From Eudromia elegans (Eukaryota > Chordata > Aves > Tinamiformes > Tinamidae), in NCBI GenBank assembly GCA_003342815.1, contig PTEX01000003.1, forward strand, positions 1,572,435-1,636,434: 64,000 nt of DNA. Direction: 5' to 3'. A program made the translations under genes and the position numbers. Shown in pieces: positions 52,405-64,000 of the stretch (positions within the stretch are counted from its first letter, which is position 1; each line of letters starts with the position of its first letter). The notes under the pieces were generated by a model. It did not search any database and was not told where the DNA came from. It saw nothing but the letters and a program-made list of their open reading frames with translations.

Positions 52405-53611
52405 TGAATGGTATAAAGTAGCAAAAGTTCAAAATATTTTCAAAGATGCTCCCAATTTAGTGGCCTTCTCAGCTATACAAATATGAAACATGAGTGAAAG
52501 CAATCAAAATCTGAGCACTTCTAGGCACCATCACTTTGTGTGTAGACATACTTCTCTCATTGCTACTTCCCCAGCAACTTTCCCAACACTGCAGTGAGAA
52601 GCAGGAAATTGTGCTCATGGAATTGTGAATGCAAAAAAGTAGGGCTTCCATCTTTTATCCTCACCTCTGCAGAAATAAACTTTACTCTACAAAAAGAGCA
52701 CAATCTACACCCAAGTATCTTCAGCATAGAAATGCAGACATTTTTGAGATGGGAACGTCTGATCAGGTAGCTTTCTTTTTGAATATCTCTCAGCCACAGA
52801 AAGAGGTAAGTAACAGTACACAAGAACAACCCAGGTCCCTCCCTCAGGGAACCAGATAGGTGTTGAGCATTGTGTTTGATTTTAAAACATAGAAACTTGA
52901 TTAAATAAATGCCTAGAAGATAAAAGGGCAGAGATTTAATTCTGAAAATAGCACATAATTAAAAAAATCAAAGACTTTCTATACATGAAAATGAAAAAAG
53001 GGTAAAGTAGTACAGTTCACACAAAAATGGTAAATAGACACAGTGACGCAGTTTCAAACAGGCACTAAGCAACATCTTTAAGGCATAGTAAAACCAATAA
53101 TGAAATGAGAAAGATAGACAGTAAATAGGTTAAAAATTATGCAAACTTAACAAAGAGGCAAGTGCTTTAAGGAAACAAGTTCTGAGTTGAAAGCTATCTT
53201 TTATCTTTTGCAAATAACTTACTGTCATACCTACAGAGGCTGACTATTCTTTAAAGCAGATTTGTGTGTTCTTGCCACATTTCTTCTTAATGGCCTGGGT
53301 TCTTTCAATATCTACCTATTTACCCTCAGTTTTTTATATTCTCCATGGCATCACTACCCCTGAATTTTCAAAACACACTGTGAAAAAGGCCCATAATACT
53401 TCAAGAAACTGTTTAGAAACTGTGTTATTTTATAACTGTTAATTTCTTAGAATGTTTATTCCAGACTACCCCCAGTTTGCTCATTTTGTAGCAATATACA
53501 GTGTTCTTCTCAAAGACATAGGGATGTGCAAGACAACAGACATCAACTAACTCTAGACGGAATTCCAGATATTCAGATCAGATCCAATTCTATTTTTTTT
53601 TTAAAACCATG

Positions 53612-53782
53612 AGACAGGTCAAGCCCTGGAAGAGGTTACCCAAAATGTTGTGAAATTTCCACCCTTGGAGATTCCAAATTCAGATGAGTCCTCAAAACCT
53701 GATCTAATTGGACACACTTTGGGCAGGCAGTTGGACTAAATATTTCCAGAAATCCTTTCCAACCTAGTTATTCTAGGAGTCT
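53612..53782 (+). mobile_element. Diverged CR1 3'-end fragment
   Basis: Old plus-strand CR1 tail. The blocks ctggaagaggttacccaaa, cacccttggagattccaa, gcaggcagttggactaaat and ccagaaatcctttccaacct follow in the order expected for the CR1 ORF2 end and 3'UTR, ending at gttattctag. It is short and heavily mutated. Confidence 0.8.
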
Positions 53783-55116
53783 CTGTACTCCTCATTAAAA
53801 AAATATGCCTCTATTAGTAGTTATTTAAATGACATTCTCCTACATACAATATACCTACTTATATTTTAAAATCCTCCTTTGTCATTGACATGGATTTCTT
53901 TCCCAGTTTTATCTGTGTTCCAAAACTTATAACTAATACAATTTATCAGACTCAGAAATATCATTTAACACAGAAACAAATTCTGACTGTACCACAAATC
54001 CATATTCAAGGGGGATAAAATAGTTCAGAAATTTGTAAATAGTGTTTCTAAGTACTCTTATGCCACTATATTCTAATGTAAAAAGCTCAGAAACATTTAC
54101 ATGGTAACACTAGTCAGTTCAATGTGTTGTTGTTTTGCCAAATCTTAATTTGTGTTTTAACCAAGAGTTTCCAATGAAACTAGACTATAACCACAAAGAA
54201 GATCAAATATATACTAAATACATACTGAGAATGTAAGCAAGTCAAACATACCAGCTTACACTTCCTAAAAGCTCAAGACTATGTTAGTGAAAAGTAATTT
54301 TCACGTATCAAAATTATTATCGTAGAGGAATCTCACTCTGAGAGCTTAAAGGATGTCCCGAAGTCCAAGCATCACTTAGACAATCATTAAAATAACATAT
54401 AACTACATATTTATAAATCACATACTAAAAGGTGATTGAAGATTTCAGAAAATAATGTTCTTCCCTTTCACACCAGGCTGGTGGAAGAAGGAATGTGATT
54501 GACCATATAAAGTGCTTTCTCAAAGGACTGGAACATATACTAGCTGAACTATGGTCCTGTTAAGTTTGGGTATAACTTTAGAAAGAATAAAGGGGCTGCC
54601 CACCTCAAACAAATTTGAACTGTTAGCTGTTTAGAGATGTCTTCCAATCACAGGTGTTCACTATGGTCATTAACATCATTGTTTTAAGATTTCAGATTCC
54701 ACACTCTTGAAGTCTTTAAAGTATATGATATTAACAATGCCATTCTCTTTCTGGAAAGACTAAGATGTGAAATTCATAGCAGTTAAGAATGCTAACATTT
54801 ATAGTCCAGTTGTAAAGAGATTGTCTTCAGAATAATTCATCAGTTTGAAATGGTGGCGTTCCTTACTTTCACTGAGCTACCCGAACTAAGACTCTGAGAA
54901 AGATGAACACAACTGTAAGTATAAAGACTTTACATGTATTACATGCTTTCAATTAAAAAAAAAAAAAAATTCAAAAACTGTTGCTTAGAGAAACCGTTTA
55001 CATCAAGTCTGCGATGTCCTATGTCTCTTCTAGGGAAATGCAGAGTAAGACTAGGAGTAAGACTAGCTGATCTCACAAGGATCAACTTACGGGTATGCAA
55101 TAGGAATTCACTCAGT

Positions 55117-55162
55117 TTAACCAAATCAGTTAAAACTGATTAACCAAACCAGTTAAAAGATC
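55117..55162 (+). repeat. 23-bp tandem duplication
   Basis: Two adjacent 23-bp units begin ttaaccaaa and continue (t/c)cagttaaaa, with a few differences, mostly at the 3' end. Each contains a small CAGTT/AACTG-type symmetry. Confidence 0.88.
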
Positions 55163-55312
55163 TTGATTGTGGCTGACTAATTCTTTGGTGCCTGCCAGTA
55201 CAATATAGGCGCACTTAGCACACTTCAACAAGATAAACGAAATGAGGAAAATATTCCGTTTGGTATGGATACTGATGCTTTGGAAATTGCTAACAAATGC
55301 TTGTTGCCTGTA

Positions 55313-55319
<7 letters not shown>

Positions 55320-55344
<25 letters not shown>
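55320..55344 (+). repeat. 25-A homopolymer
   Basis: Run of 25 A inside the exon A-B intron. On the RIMS2 strand it is poly(T). No adjacent retrotransposon body is recognised. Confidence 0.95.
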
Positions 55345-56359
55345 GCTGAACTCTTATCCTGTCCTTGCTATCCTTGCTTAACAATGTCATTTTTCTTGGT
55401 GATAATTTCTTTGTACTGTAATAGTGGTCAAAGACTACATTAAGAATAAAAGTCCTCATGCTTGATGTTATACAAACACACAAGACTGGAAAATAAAAGG
55501 TCAAGGGTGAAAGGACAAGAAGAGCATCCCATTAACGAATATACAACCAAGAGATACTGTTCTGGAGCCTTTTGATTCACTAAAAGTTCTGGAAAAGATC
55601 TACTAACTACAGCCTCGAATTTATAAGTAATAGCAGTTTGATTTAAAACAAAACTGTCCTTTGCAATTCTTTGTTTTCCAAGACGTATGCTGCTTACACT
55701 AGCCTGTCATAAAGCATACAGGAGCAGAAGCTGCTGTAAATGGGATGAATTTGGTTGAAAACCTGACATTATGAAAACGATCACGAAGTGATCTTTCCAA
55801 AAGTTGGGGTTTATCCAAATAAGGAAAACAGAAATGACTTCTGGTAAGTTACAGTAAGGTAGAGCAAAAAAAAATTTTCATAGGTAGAAAATACATCAGA
55901 AGAAAGGACACTGCCACAGACTGAGTCCAAATTAAAACTTTTTTATCATCACGTTCCCTGTAATTAGAGAAATACTTACTCCAGAACCATACTTTATGGA
56001 GAATGAACTAGATGACACACTTCAAATGGACATTGTCAAAAAAAAAAAAAGTTGTAATCGTCAAAAAAAAAAGTTGTAAAGTAAATCATAAAATAGTAAC
56101 AAATTTTTAGAATCAGATAATATCAAGCCTAATGTCCTCAAAAAAAATGAAGCGCAAAATACCTATTAACTGTAAGACATAGTCGCTCACTGATAGAATA
56201 GAAGATGGTAAATATGATGCCAACTTATTTATTTATTAAAGAACCTGATTAATCAGCTGGACAGATTCATAGCAATCAAAATATAAACAAAATTGGTCAG
56301 CATATGAATAAATTATAATAAAATCAGAAAAAATCTAAGAGATTTTTGTAAAAGAAAGT

Positions 56360-56560
56360 CATCACAGAGGACGGTGAAGCAGTGGAAGAAGCAACCTAAG
56401 AGGATGTAGAAGAATCTCACTGGAAATCTGTCAAAGAAGTTAGACAAATATCTGCCCATTTCACATGATCCTGCCTAAGGACAGCCTAAATGATGTCTAT
56501 GATCAACTCATTAAGATGTGAAGCCTTCCTCCATTCCTCTGCCATTAATCTGTGATTCTA
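56360..56560 (+). mobile_element. Probable very old CR1 3'-end fragment
   Basis: Weak but ordered similarity to a CR1 tail: a gaggacggtgaagcagtggaa start resembling the acagag...tggaa(c) block, ggatgtagaagaatctcactggaaat, then attaatctgtgattctatg at 56545-56563, which resembles the octamer end. Most of the middle is diverged. I regard it as likely but not certain. Confidence 0.5.
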
Positions 56561-57334
56561 TGTATGTACACATAATAATGACTCTGAAAATCAGTTCTGA
56601 CTGCATTTAATAATCAGATGAAAATAATACAATTTTATATCCCTTATTACTGGTAATGTGATCTAGATTTAAAAAAGTTCTAATAATATGTAAACTTACT
56701 CAAGATAAACAACATTACATGAATTTTAAAATGACCTTAACTGTAGTCTGTCATGTTCAAGGCAGCTTGAGAGATTTACACGTCATTACTTCAGTCATAC
56801 AAAACAGATTCTTCTATATTTTGTCAGCCAAAATTTGAGATCATCAGTGACACATATATTTAAGTCTACTTTCTCTATGTTCCTTACCTTAGTTTTAAGA
56901 TTTAAAAAAAAGATTTTCTATTATCTACCACCATATTAAGACAATATTTATATTGCATGATATTTGCAATGATCACATTATGAAAAAATATTAATTCTAG
57001 AAATAAATTATACAAGTGATTTTATAAATAAATGAATAAATAAATGAGTATATTAACTTATAAAACAAGTGTTTCCATAAAAATCTAGTCTGAGAAATCT
57101 ACAATATTGTCATGAATATCCTACTGCAGACCTGTTTTCTGCTGAATATTTGGTTCTAGAGTCTAGCTTTTTAAAAACCAAATTTATTGGTTTACCTGGA
57201 TTTACAAAGTAAACACCAGTACAGTAGCTTTAGCCTTATATTCTTATTCTTTCTTAATGTATTTAACTTTTGAATGTTTAATATGGTATCTCTGAAGACA
57301 AATTGTATTAAAATTTCCACTAGGGCTTCTTCTC

Positions 57335-57357
<23 letters not shown>
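57335..57357 (+). repeat. 23-T homopolymer
   Basis: Run of 23 T followed by seven A, about 350 bp downstream (in RIMS2 sense) of exon A. On the RIMS2 strand it reads as poly(A). Confidence 0.95.
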
Positions 57358-57365
<8 letters not shown>

Positions 57366-57711
57366 ACTGCATATGGAAAATTTAAAAGCAGTTTATGAAG
57401 AACATTTAATCCACTTTCCTTAAAACATCCTTATAGAATGCCACATATAATACATGCGCATATATACCAATGCATCTCCAACATAAAGATCACTCCTTCA
57501 GTGAGAAACTGTACTTGCATGGGTTTGAAAGTAAAATATGACATGTGCTTACTTAATAAAAACAGTATTAACAAATCCATCTGCAAATCAGAAATTTAAT
57601 GAAGATTATCTGAAAAGAAGACAGAGGTCTTGAAAGACCCTTAGCACATATAATTTCCTCTTAACAGCAATCTATTTTCTAGCTAGTTACTAAACTTTCA
57701 TCACTCCGTAC

Positions 57712-57922
57712 CTTGTTTGAGCGTAAAGATACTCTTCCTCCACAGCGCGCACAGAATTTAGTTTGGCAATATGAACAGTTATGGCCACAGCCATCAGCAA
57801 ATTTTGTTTTGTGGCAGATGCCACAGGTTGGGGCATCACCCTTCTGCTCCTGCTGCTGCTGTGATTCTTCACCCATCTTCTTCACTTGCTCCTTATACAT
57901 TTCAAACTGCTGATGTAATTTT
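57712..57922 (-). CDS. RIMS2: RIMS2 coding exon A: Rab3-binding helix end and FYVE-like zinc finger
   Basis: Internal coding exon of the active-zone scaffold RIM2, which links Rab3 on synaptic vesicles and Munc13 to the presynaptic release site. Seen: 70 complete codons preceded by one base (the third base of a split codon, probably AA|A Lys). The exon reads K-L-H-Q-Q-F-E-M-Y-K-E-Q-V, then a Gln-rich stretch, then the zinc finger. CxxC pairs are CGIC (residues 33-36), CSYC (49-52) and CARC (57-60), with the RIM-typical GDAPTCGICHKTKFADGCGH block. The acceptor is ttctgcag on the minus strand; the donor is AACAAG|GTACGG, ending in phase 0 after R-S-N-K. The fourth CxxC pair is on exon B, so the intron splits the finger, as in other RIM genes. 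MGEESQQQQEQ and CGHNC fit RIMS2 better than RIMS1. The preceding exon (TEEER...VLK region) was not found up to 64000. Confidence is very high. Confidence 0.97.
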
Positions 57923-60900
57923 CTGCAGAAGAAAAGAAATTATTAAGTTACTTTATTTAAGCCTGTAAATGCTTCATAATCAGTAAATAAATCATTTTCA
58001 AAACATAAATTAGAGAGAAATACTATAGTAAAGAAAATTGAATTTTAATAATTGAAGATGTTCCAGAAGTGTAACTTTCAAGAATTCCTTCTTTTTCAAT
58101 AGAGCTAAACTCTAGGAAGAGGCCCAACATTGACAACACACCATACACAGCTGCTATGCAGAGCAGGGGCTTTGATTTAGCATATGACTAGCTCTTATCC
58201 ACAAAAACAGCAGTAGGAAACAGGCTGAATGATCCCTCAGGTAGCAGACAATAAAGCAGTTTAGAGTATGGCAAAATATTTGATATATTCTTCCAACTGT
58301 ACTTTTACCTAATACCACCAGACATACACAAATATCCTGTTATAACTTATCCTTATTTATCAGACAGTTCTGCACAGGTTGATTATTCTAAAATGCTTTA
58401 TCAATCATTTTTCAAACACAGGATAACAAATATCCTTAGTTGAACAAGTTACTAGAAGTCAATTAAGCTACTCATATGATTTAGGTATTGCCAGGTCATG
58501 TCAAAGGAAATACAGATGACTACCTGAGATATAAAGTTCAGAGACAGCACTTTAGGAGCTATATATACACGTGTGTTTTCCTAGTCCACTGCAAATGAAA
58601 GGTAACATTTTCATAGTCGGTTACCAAGTGCATACAGACTTGCCACAGTTTCTCTAGGCATACCGCTTTATTCATATGTCTGAGACCACGGTATTCAAAT
58701 TCTGTTTAACGTTCATATATCACAGTTAAAAATGTCTCACTATGATCAATGTTATAGGCTTATTTGAAGTTTTAGGCTATGTATTAGAGTTAAGCTATGT
58801 ATTTAACTCCTTGTAGTCCATGTACAGAGAAAAGCATAACCAAAATGTGACGCAACCCACCCATCGAGCAGAATTGTTGCCAAAAAGCTGTAAGCCGCTC
58901 TTATAAAATCCTAAGTTTACTGCGTTTCATTGCACTCTCACAAATCATTCCATTAATTCTCCATCCTAATATAATCACTTGTTTGCCTCTTTATTTGGCT
59001 CAGATTCTTTGCATTCAGCTTGGACATTTTCCAGAGTTTGGTTGCTTTTCTCATAATCTCTGCCTAAACATCTGTCCATTTTGCCATCTCAACACACTTC
59101 CATTTCTGGGTTTCCAGCCTACAATTTCTAGGTTGGGAACAAATTCTTTAATTCTCTGTCAATGTGATTCCCTTCTCCTTCATACTCATTACTTCGCACA
59201 CTTCTTTTGACTTACCCTAAACATCTGAAGTTCCAAGATAGGTTATTCTTTAGTTGTTTGTTAGTATTTAGTTCTGTTACAGCACCATCTATTTCTCCTA
59301 TGTCACCTTTTAGCAGAACAAACAAACACTAAATGAACCATGAGAACAAGAGTAGTCCCAAAAGCCTCCCTTTTCAAGAACACCCATACTAAAAAGAGGA
59401 AGAGTTGTGCCCGAAAGTAGAAATGCAAGATCAGCAACTCACATGCTGAGTTTAGTGGTAAGGAATCTGATCTTCAGTCAGGTACTCTTAAAAGAAGAGT
59501 GATATTAACAGTGATATAGAACTACGATATTAATCTCTCCATTTCAGTAAATGCAGAATTTGAAACATCAGATTTTAAATCTGATGAATATTTCGTAGAT
59601 GAGCCTGGAGTAACTGCAAACAGTTGAAATTCAGATTAATCTTCAGAAAGCCATTTTCCTCTTCTCATAACATGGAAGTAGACTCAAAGTTTGGGGGGGG
59701 GAAGCCTCTAGATAAGAATGTCTCCTGTAGCATTTCCTGCTGCTGGTCAGATTTAAAATATTTCTCTGTCAGATGATGGCTCTGAATTTCAGGATCTGAG
59801 ACATACACACATTTTTGATATGAGACAATGTAAATCTTTCATCAGTCTGCACTGAAGACAGATCTTCAAAAGACTGATGTCTTTAAGGAACTGATGTCAC
59901 TTAAGCAGCAATATAACCTGTATGCCTCAATACACAATCCATATTTCATATAACATTATGCATTATTTTCAGGAATGATAAATGAATTACATAAATATTT
60001 TTTAAAATATGAATTATTTTACTGAAATTTATTTCCATTCATATGTAATTATACCTCTTTATTACTAGAATTTTTTAAGTTATTTGTCATTTGATAGTAT
60101 TCTCGATACACATCACAGCATTAAAATGAATGTCTAATACCTTCAAAACATTCTTGACTATAAAAAAAAGTATGTCTTATCAGCAGAGGACAGAATAGCT
60201 GCTGATTCCTGTCATATGACGATCCCACTTTACAACCAGGGCTGCATGAATGCTTTACTTTCATCAGCAGCATCTTTTATACTCCAAAAAGCTGCTACTT
60301 ACCAAGCAAAAGATATTGGCCAACGTGGGTCTTAGTCAGCTGAAATTTGGAGAGAGAAGGGAATGCCTCCCTGGACGGTTCTTTTTTTTTTTGTCCAATG
60401 CTCAGACCAAAATATAACTTTGACTAAACTAGAATGTTGTTTTTTCCTTCTACCAGTTTGTCACCACCACTTAAAATTTCCTACTTTTTTTTTTTTTTCA
60501 GCTGAGAAGCCTAAATCTGTAGCAAGTCTTCTCACACCAATTGCTACTATTACAAATCCCTCTTTCTTAGAGTAGCTAGAGAGCTCTATACATTTAGTAC
60601 ATTTAGATTCACCAAAAACTGAGCAAGTTTACAGAATAAAAACACACCCAGAAAACAGAGAAGCAGACAGACCTCTAGTCAGATCAAGCCACTCTTATAC
60701 TGTGCTCATGGCAAGTAGGATGGAGAACAGTATCATAACTTAATCTTCCCCTGGTGAATGCTATAAAAATGTATTGTAATCTGTTTTTCAATCATCTGCA
60801 ACAGGGTTCCTGCAACACTGATAGAAGAAATGAACTTTTGGTGACCCATACCATGTTAAGTTACATTAGCATTAAAATTCAGTTTTCCTATTAGCTTACT

Positions 60901-63900
60901 ACGATGAAAAGTGCTACAGATTTCCATCTGTTTTACATATGAAACTTTCAATTGTCAGTCTTAGTTATAATAGGCTTATATTCAGAGTCTACATGTTTGT
61001 ATAGCAACATGATTCTCTGCAGCATTATTGATCAAGATAGGAAAATAAAGTTCATATTCTTGTCAGGAGGTAAATTAGACTTTACACTCCAGATTCTATG
61101 AAACAGTAGGAAAAATATTTAAAATGAGAACACTAAGCAAACAATTGAAAGTGTGAGATTCATTTTTCTTCAGAATTATCTTTTCAGATATTTCTGTATT
61201 CTTTTCAGATAAGAATATTAAAAAGTACACATGGATCCTGAGATAGCACAAAGAACAATGTTCTGGAGGAAATTAAATTGGAAAACCATCTTAACGCAGA
61301 AATATATCCTTTCTGTATTCCAAAAGCAAATAAATGAGATAAAGTAGTTTCATCAGAAACACCAGAGACTCTTAATCAAAACAAATACTATCACATTAAG
61401 TCAATCAAAAATTATCTCAAACAATATTATGTTATTTTCCATGTTTGCCCACATAATATGGCAAGAACTGTTGGGATCTGTTTTGTTATTTTCTGGAAAA
61501 CTCCTCTAACAATATACTTCATATTATATATGTGAAGTTGAGATTCATAGAGAGGTTGTATGAGCTAAAAGGGAGCTCCCTGTCTGTATCTTGCTAGTCA
61601 GGAGGCTGGAGGCTCCGCTCGTGTACCTGCAAGCCGTCCCGAGACCTCAGAAAGCAGGAAAACACGTGCACTTTAGGTTGCTTATGCATCATCCTCCTAA
61701 ACTACCCGCTCTTCTCAATTTTTGGTTGATACACTGCTCCTCAGGACACAGCAGCAGCATCTTCATGTTTGTCCCTCCTGGTTGGCAGTAGAGCAGGACT
61801 GGGGTCATTCCTCCTGCCTCCCTGAGAATGATGCAGGGTCCACACTGCCCTACTGGGAATTTATGGATTTGGGGTAAGTGACTTCTTTTGCCCTCTCCCT
61901 GATTCCACAGGGTTTCACTGTTCAATGTTCTTTGTTGAACAAAGCAGCATAAGAGTTGCTAATAAGAAAGAGCTGAATGAAATGTGGCACCTTTCCACGT
62001 TTTACCCTGACAACAGTATAGAACTGGTAGTCAGCAGCCTGGCCCATTTCCATCAAGAAAACGTGTAATCTCTGAAACCTTGCTTGCCATTTAATTTTGC
62101 CAAACAGTGTGTTCCTGATTTAAAGCATATTATCTATGCTGAACCTTAAGTTTATTTTAGGTTATGTTGAGTTTTGCAGCTTGTAATTTACAGCCTTTGT
62201 TTTCATGATTATTTTCTCACCAGTTTCATTGATGCATAAAAAGCATAAGTCTTTTGCCAACTCTTAAGCCTCATATACTGAAATAATTTCACTTTTGGTT
62301 CCTCTTGGGCACAAGTATCTATGTAAGGTCACCACAACTTTTGCCTCAAAGCACGAACTTTTCAAGGTTATATACAAAACTTCTAGAATCTTCTTTCTAG
62401 TAGCAAACAATTTATTGTCTGCCCAAAATAATTATATCAGTACAGGAGAACATTTTATCAGTATTTCCTGTTTCAAAAAAAATATTACACATGCTGACAT
62501 CTGCCAGGAAAAAAAAAAACAGAAAAGACAATATCTAACAAATTATCATGTAGATTGCACTCAATATGTATTCACCTGACTCAGTAGAACCACTCGAAAT
62601 AAGTATGCTACCTTGAAAACAGAATAGAATGTATTCAGTTTAGAAAGTCCATAATAAAGCTATCTGATCTCCTTTATAGGTCACTATACATTTTATATAT
62701 ACACACACACAAACACACATATATATAGGTGAGTATATGAAATCAATGTATTCTTTTCTTCACCATCTAGCCTGCAAGGGTTTAAACCAAATAGTAAACT
62801 AACAACACCAGTAGGTGTTTACAGTAGAGTAACAGATAAAAAATGTTTTAGTTACAACTAAACGGGGAACTGAGAGCAGCCAGGACGAAAGCCAACTTCC
62901 AAGTTTGGAACTCATCTCAGGAAGCCCAATTCTCCAATCTCCAGTCCCCATATACCAGAGAGTTACTCTGCAAGAGCCCAAGATCCACACTGCAAGTCTG
63001 AATAACCAGGTTCTGCAGACAACTTATATACTAGGTCAAAGTGCATCTCCAATATAAAAAAAATGAGCACACTACAGTTTTAGGTTTTAAGCTAAGGTAA
63101 TTACATCAAATCATATAGTAACAGAATAAGTTCCCTGAATCACAACCACCTCTTCTGGAAGCTATATCAGTGAAGCCCACAAAACCCTTAAAGACTGGTT
63201 TTGGATTCTAAAATGTCCTTAGCCATTTACACAGAGGACGTCTCTAATAGAATGGACTGATCTGTCAAGGTCAAGAAATAGTTTCTTTTGGGATACTTGC
63301 TTTGATCTGCAAGGAAGCAGTTCATTAAATTTGGCTTATTCTTGACTCTCTAGAGTTTTTGAGAAATGAGAATCTCAGTCAAAGTATAGACACCCATAGA
63401 CCTCTGATGAGACAGGAGCTACTACTGAAAGTAAGAAATTCACGTTCAGCTATCTGGTGTCTCTTATTACTATGCAGATCCTTCAATTCTTATTTCTCTA
63501 CTGCCCTCCAGAAATGCCCCTCCAAATTTTCAGTATTTTACCAACAAAAAACAGTGATGTGGTTCTGCTACCACACCTGCCTTCCAAAGGTTCTCACTTA
63601 ACATTCCTGAAATTTCCAAAGCTGCTTAAAATCTCCCAATAGAATGGGGGACAGATAAGAAAGTACCCATGGCACCAACGCTAGATGTAAGAGTAGCAGT
63701 CACTTCTCATTTTCCTGGCTATGGTTCTCCCAAAGTTGCAACTGATCGTAGCTTCTGCCTCATTCTTCTGTTCCAGATGCAGTGTACGGGATGTGGCTGG
63801 AAACTAGCCTTCAGAAAGGGTTTTTTCACTCCCAGGTCTGCCAAGAATGTTTACTCAATATTTTTTTTCTGCCTGGTGACCAGTTATTTGGAAATAGGTA

Positions 63901-64000
63901 AAACATTCTTCCTTGTGCAAATATTGTATTCATCACCTAACGCTTTCTGTTTTCATAATAGTTCTAGCTAAACTAACACTAAATAAACCTTTATCTTCTC
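57923..64000 (-). other. RIMS2: RIMS2 intron upstream of exon A (partial)
   Basis: AT-rich intron ending in the acceptor ttctgcag at 57923. I looked for the preceding RIMS2 exon (the Glu/Lys-rich TEEER-type helix) on the minus strand and did not find it, so it lies beyond 64000. Contents are short poly-T tracts (60382-60392, 60485-60498), an AC/AT microsatellite near 62695-62727, and a G9-type run near 59693. Open frames here, such as the one at 58983-59210 on plus, show no recognisable protein. Confidence 0.85.
62695..62727 (+). repeat. Compound AT/AC microsatellite
   Basis: TATATA, then an AC run interrupted by AA, then ATATATA: a compound dinucleotide repeat in the intron upstream of exon A. 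Confidence 0.9.

Larger units (their letters stand above)
28666..57711 (-). other. RIMS2: RIMS2 29-kb intron between exons A and B
   Basis: The intron runs from donor GTACGG (57711 downward) to acceptor ctgaacag (28666). It splits the zinc finger. It contains a decayed CR1 with reverse-transcriptase motifs, a solo LTR, three short CR1 tails (near 52.2, 53.7 and 56.45 kb), many A/T homopolymers and several small palindromes or tandem duplications listed separately. No further exon on either strand was recognised. The donor +4/+5 positions (GTACGG) depart from the GTAAGT consensus, so exon A has a somewhat weak 5' splice site. Confidence 0.88.

Noticed and set aside
57713..57968. Plus-strand frames opposite exon A
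   Set aside because: Shadows of the zinc-finger exon; the minus frame has the conserved CxxC pairs and valid splice sites.
57923..64000. Search for the preceding RIMS2 exon (Glu/Lys-rich helix)
   Set aside because: No minus-strand stretch matched the expected acidic/basic helix with a donor in the right phase.
1..64000. CRISPR arrays, tRNA or rRNA genes, bacterial-style operons
   Set aside because: No regularly spaced repeats, cloverleaf genes or prokaryotic gene arrangement seen; the sequence is vertebrate intronic DNA.

Overview
The window is intron-rich vertebrate nuclear DNA, most probably from a bird. It holds part of the presynaptic active-zone gene RIMS2 (RIM2), transcribed from the minus strand. 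Three coding exons can be read with good splice junctions. The avian (or at least sauropsid) origin is inferred from the repeat content: CR1 LINE 3' ends with the ATTCTATG octamer tail, a compact endogenous-retrovirus solo LTR, low overall repeat density and no Alu, B1 or L1-type elements. There is no sign of a bacterial, plasmid or phage sequence.

Layout in RIMS2 transcription order, from high to low coordinates. 57923-64000 is intron. Exon A (57712-57922) encodes the end of the Rab3-binding helix and most of the FYVE-like zinc finger. A 29-kb intron (28666-57711) follows. It carries a frameshifted CR1 (32755-33768), a solo LTR with a 6-bp target-site duplication (41026-41328), and three decayed CR1 tails. 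Exon B (28355-28665) encodes the last CxxC pair of the zinc finger, the SGAWFY Rab-contact motif and the start of the basic linker. The next intron runs off the left edge. Inside it, at 6811-6932, is the alternative first coding exon of the short RIM2-beta isoform (M-Q-F-E-T-L-R-Q...), with a CpG-enriched presumptive promoter/5'UTR on its upstream side (6933-about 7460). Exon B and the beta exon both end with AG|GT after two bases of a codon, so both can join the same downstream exon, which lies beyond position 1.

One locus therefore produces two proteins from the visible part. RIM2-alpha includes the Rab3- and Munc13-binding zinc-finger module. RIM2-beta starts downstream of it and lacks that module. 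The remainder is AT-rich intron with homopolymer tracts, microsatellites, small palindromes, two G-quadruplex-prone runs and several short GC/CpG-rich islands. One island holds a 36-codon minus-strand ORF in the splice phase left by exon B. A 630-bp minus-strand open frame at 20093-20725 has no recognised identity. No tRNA, rRNA, CRISPR array or complete second gene was found.
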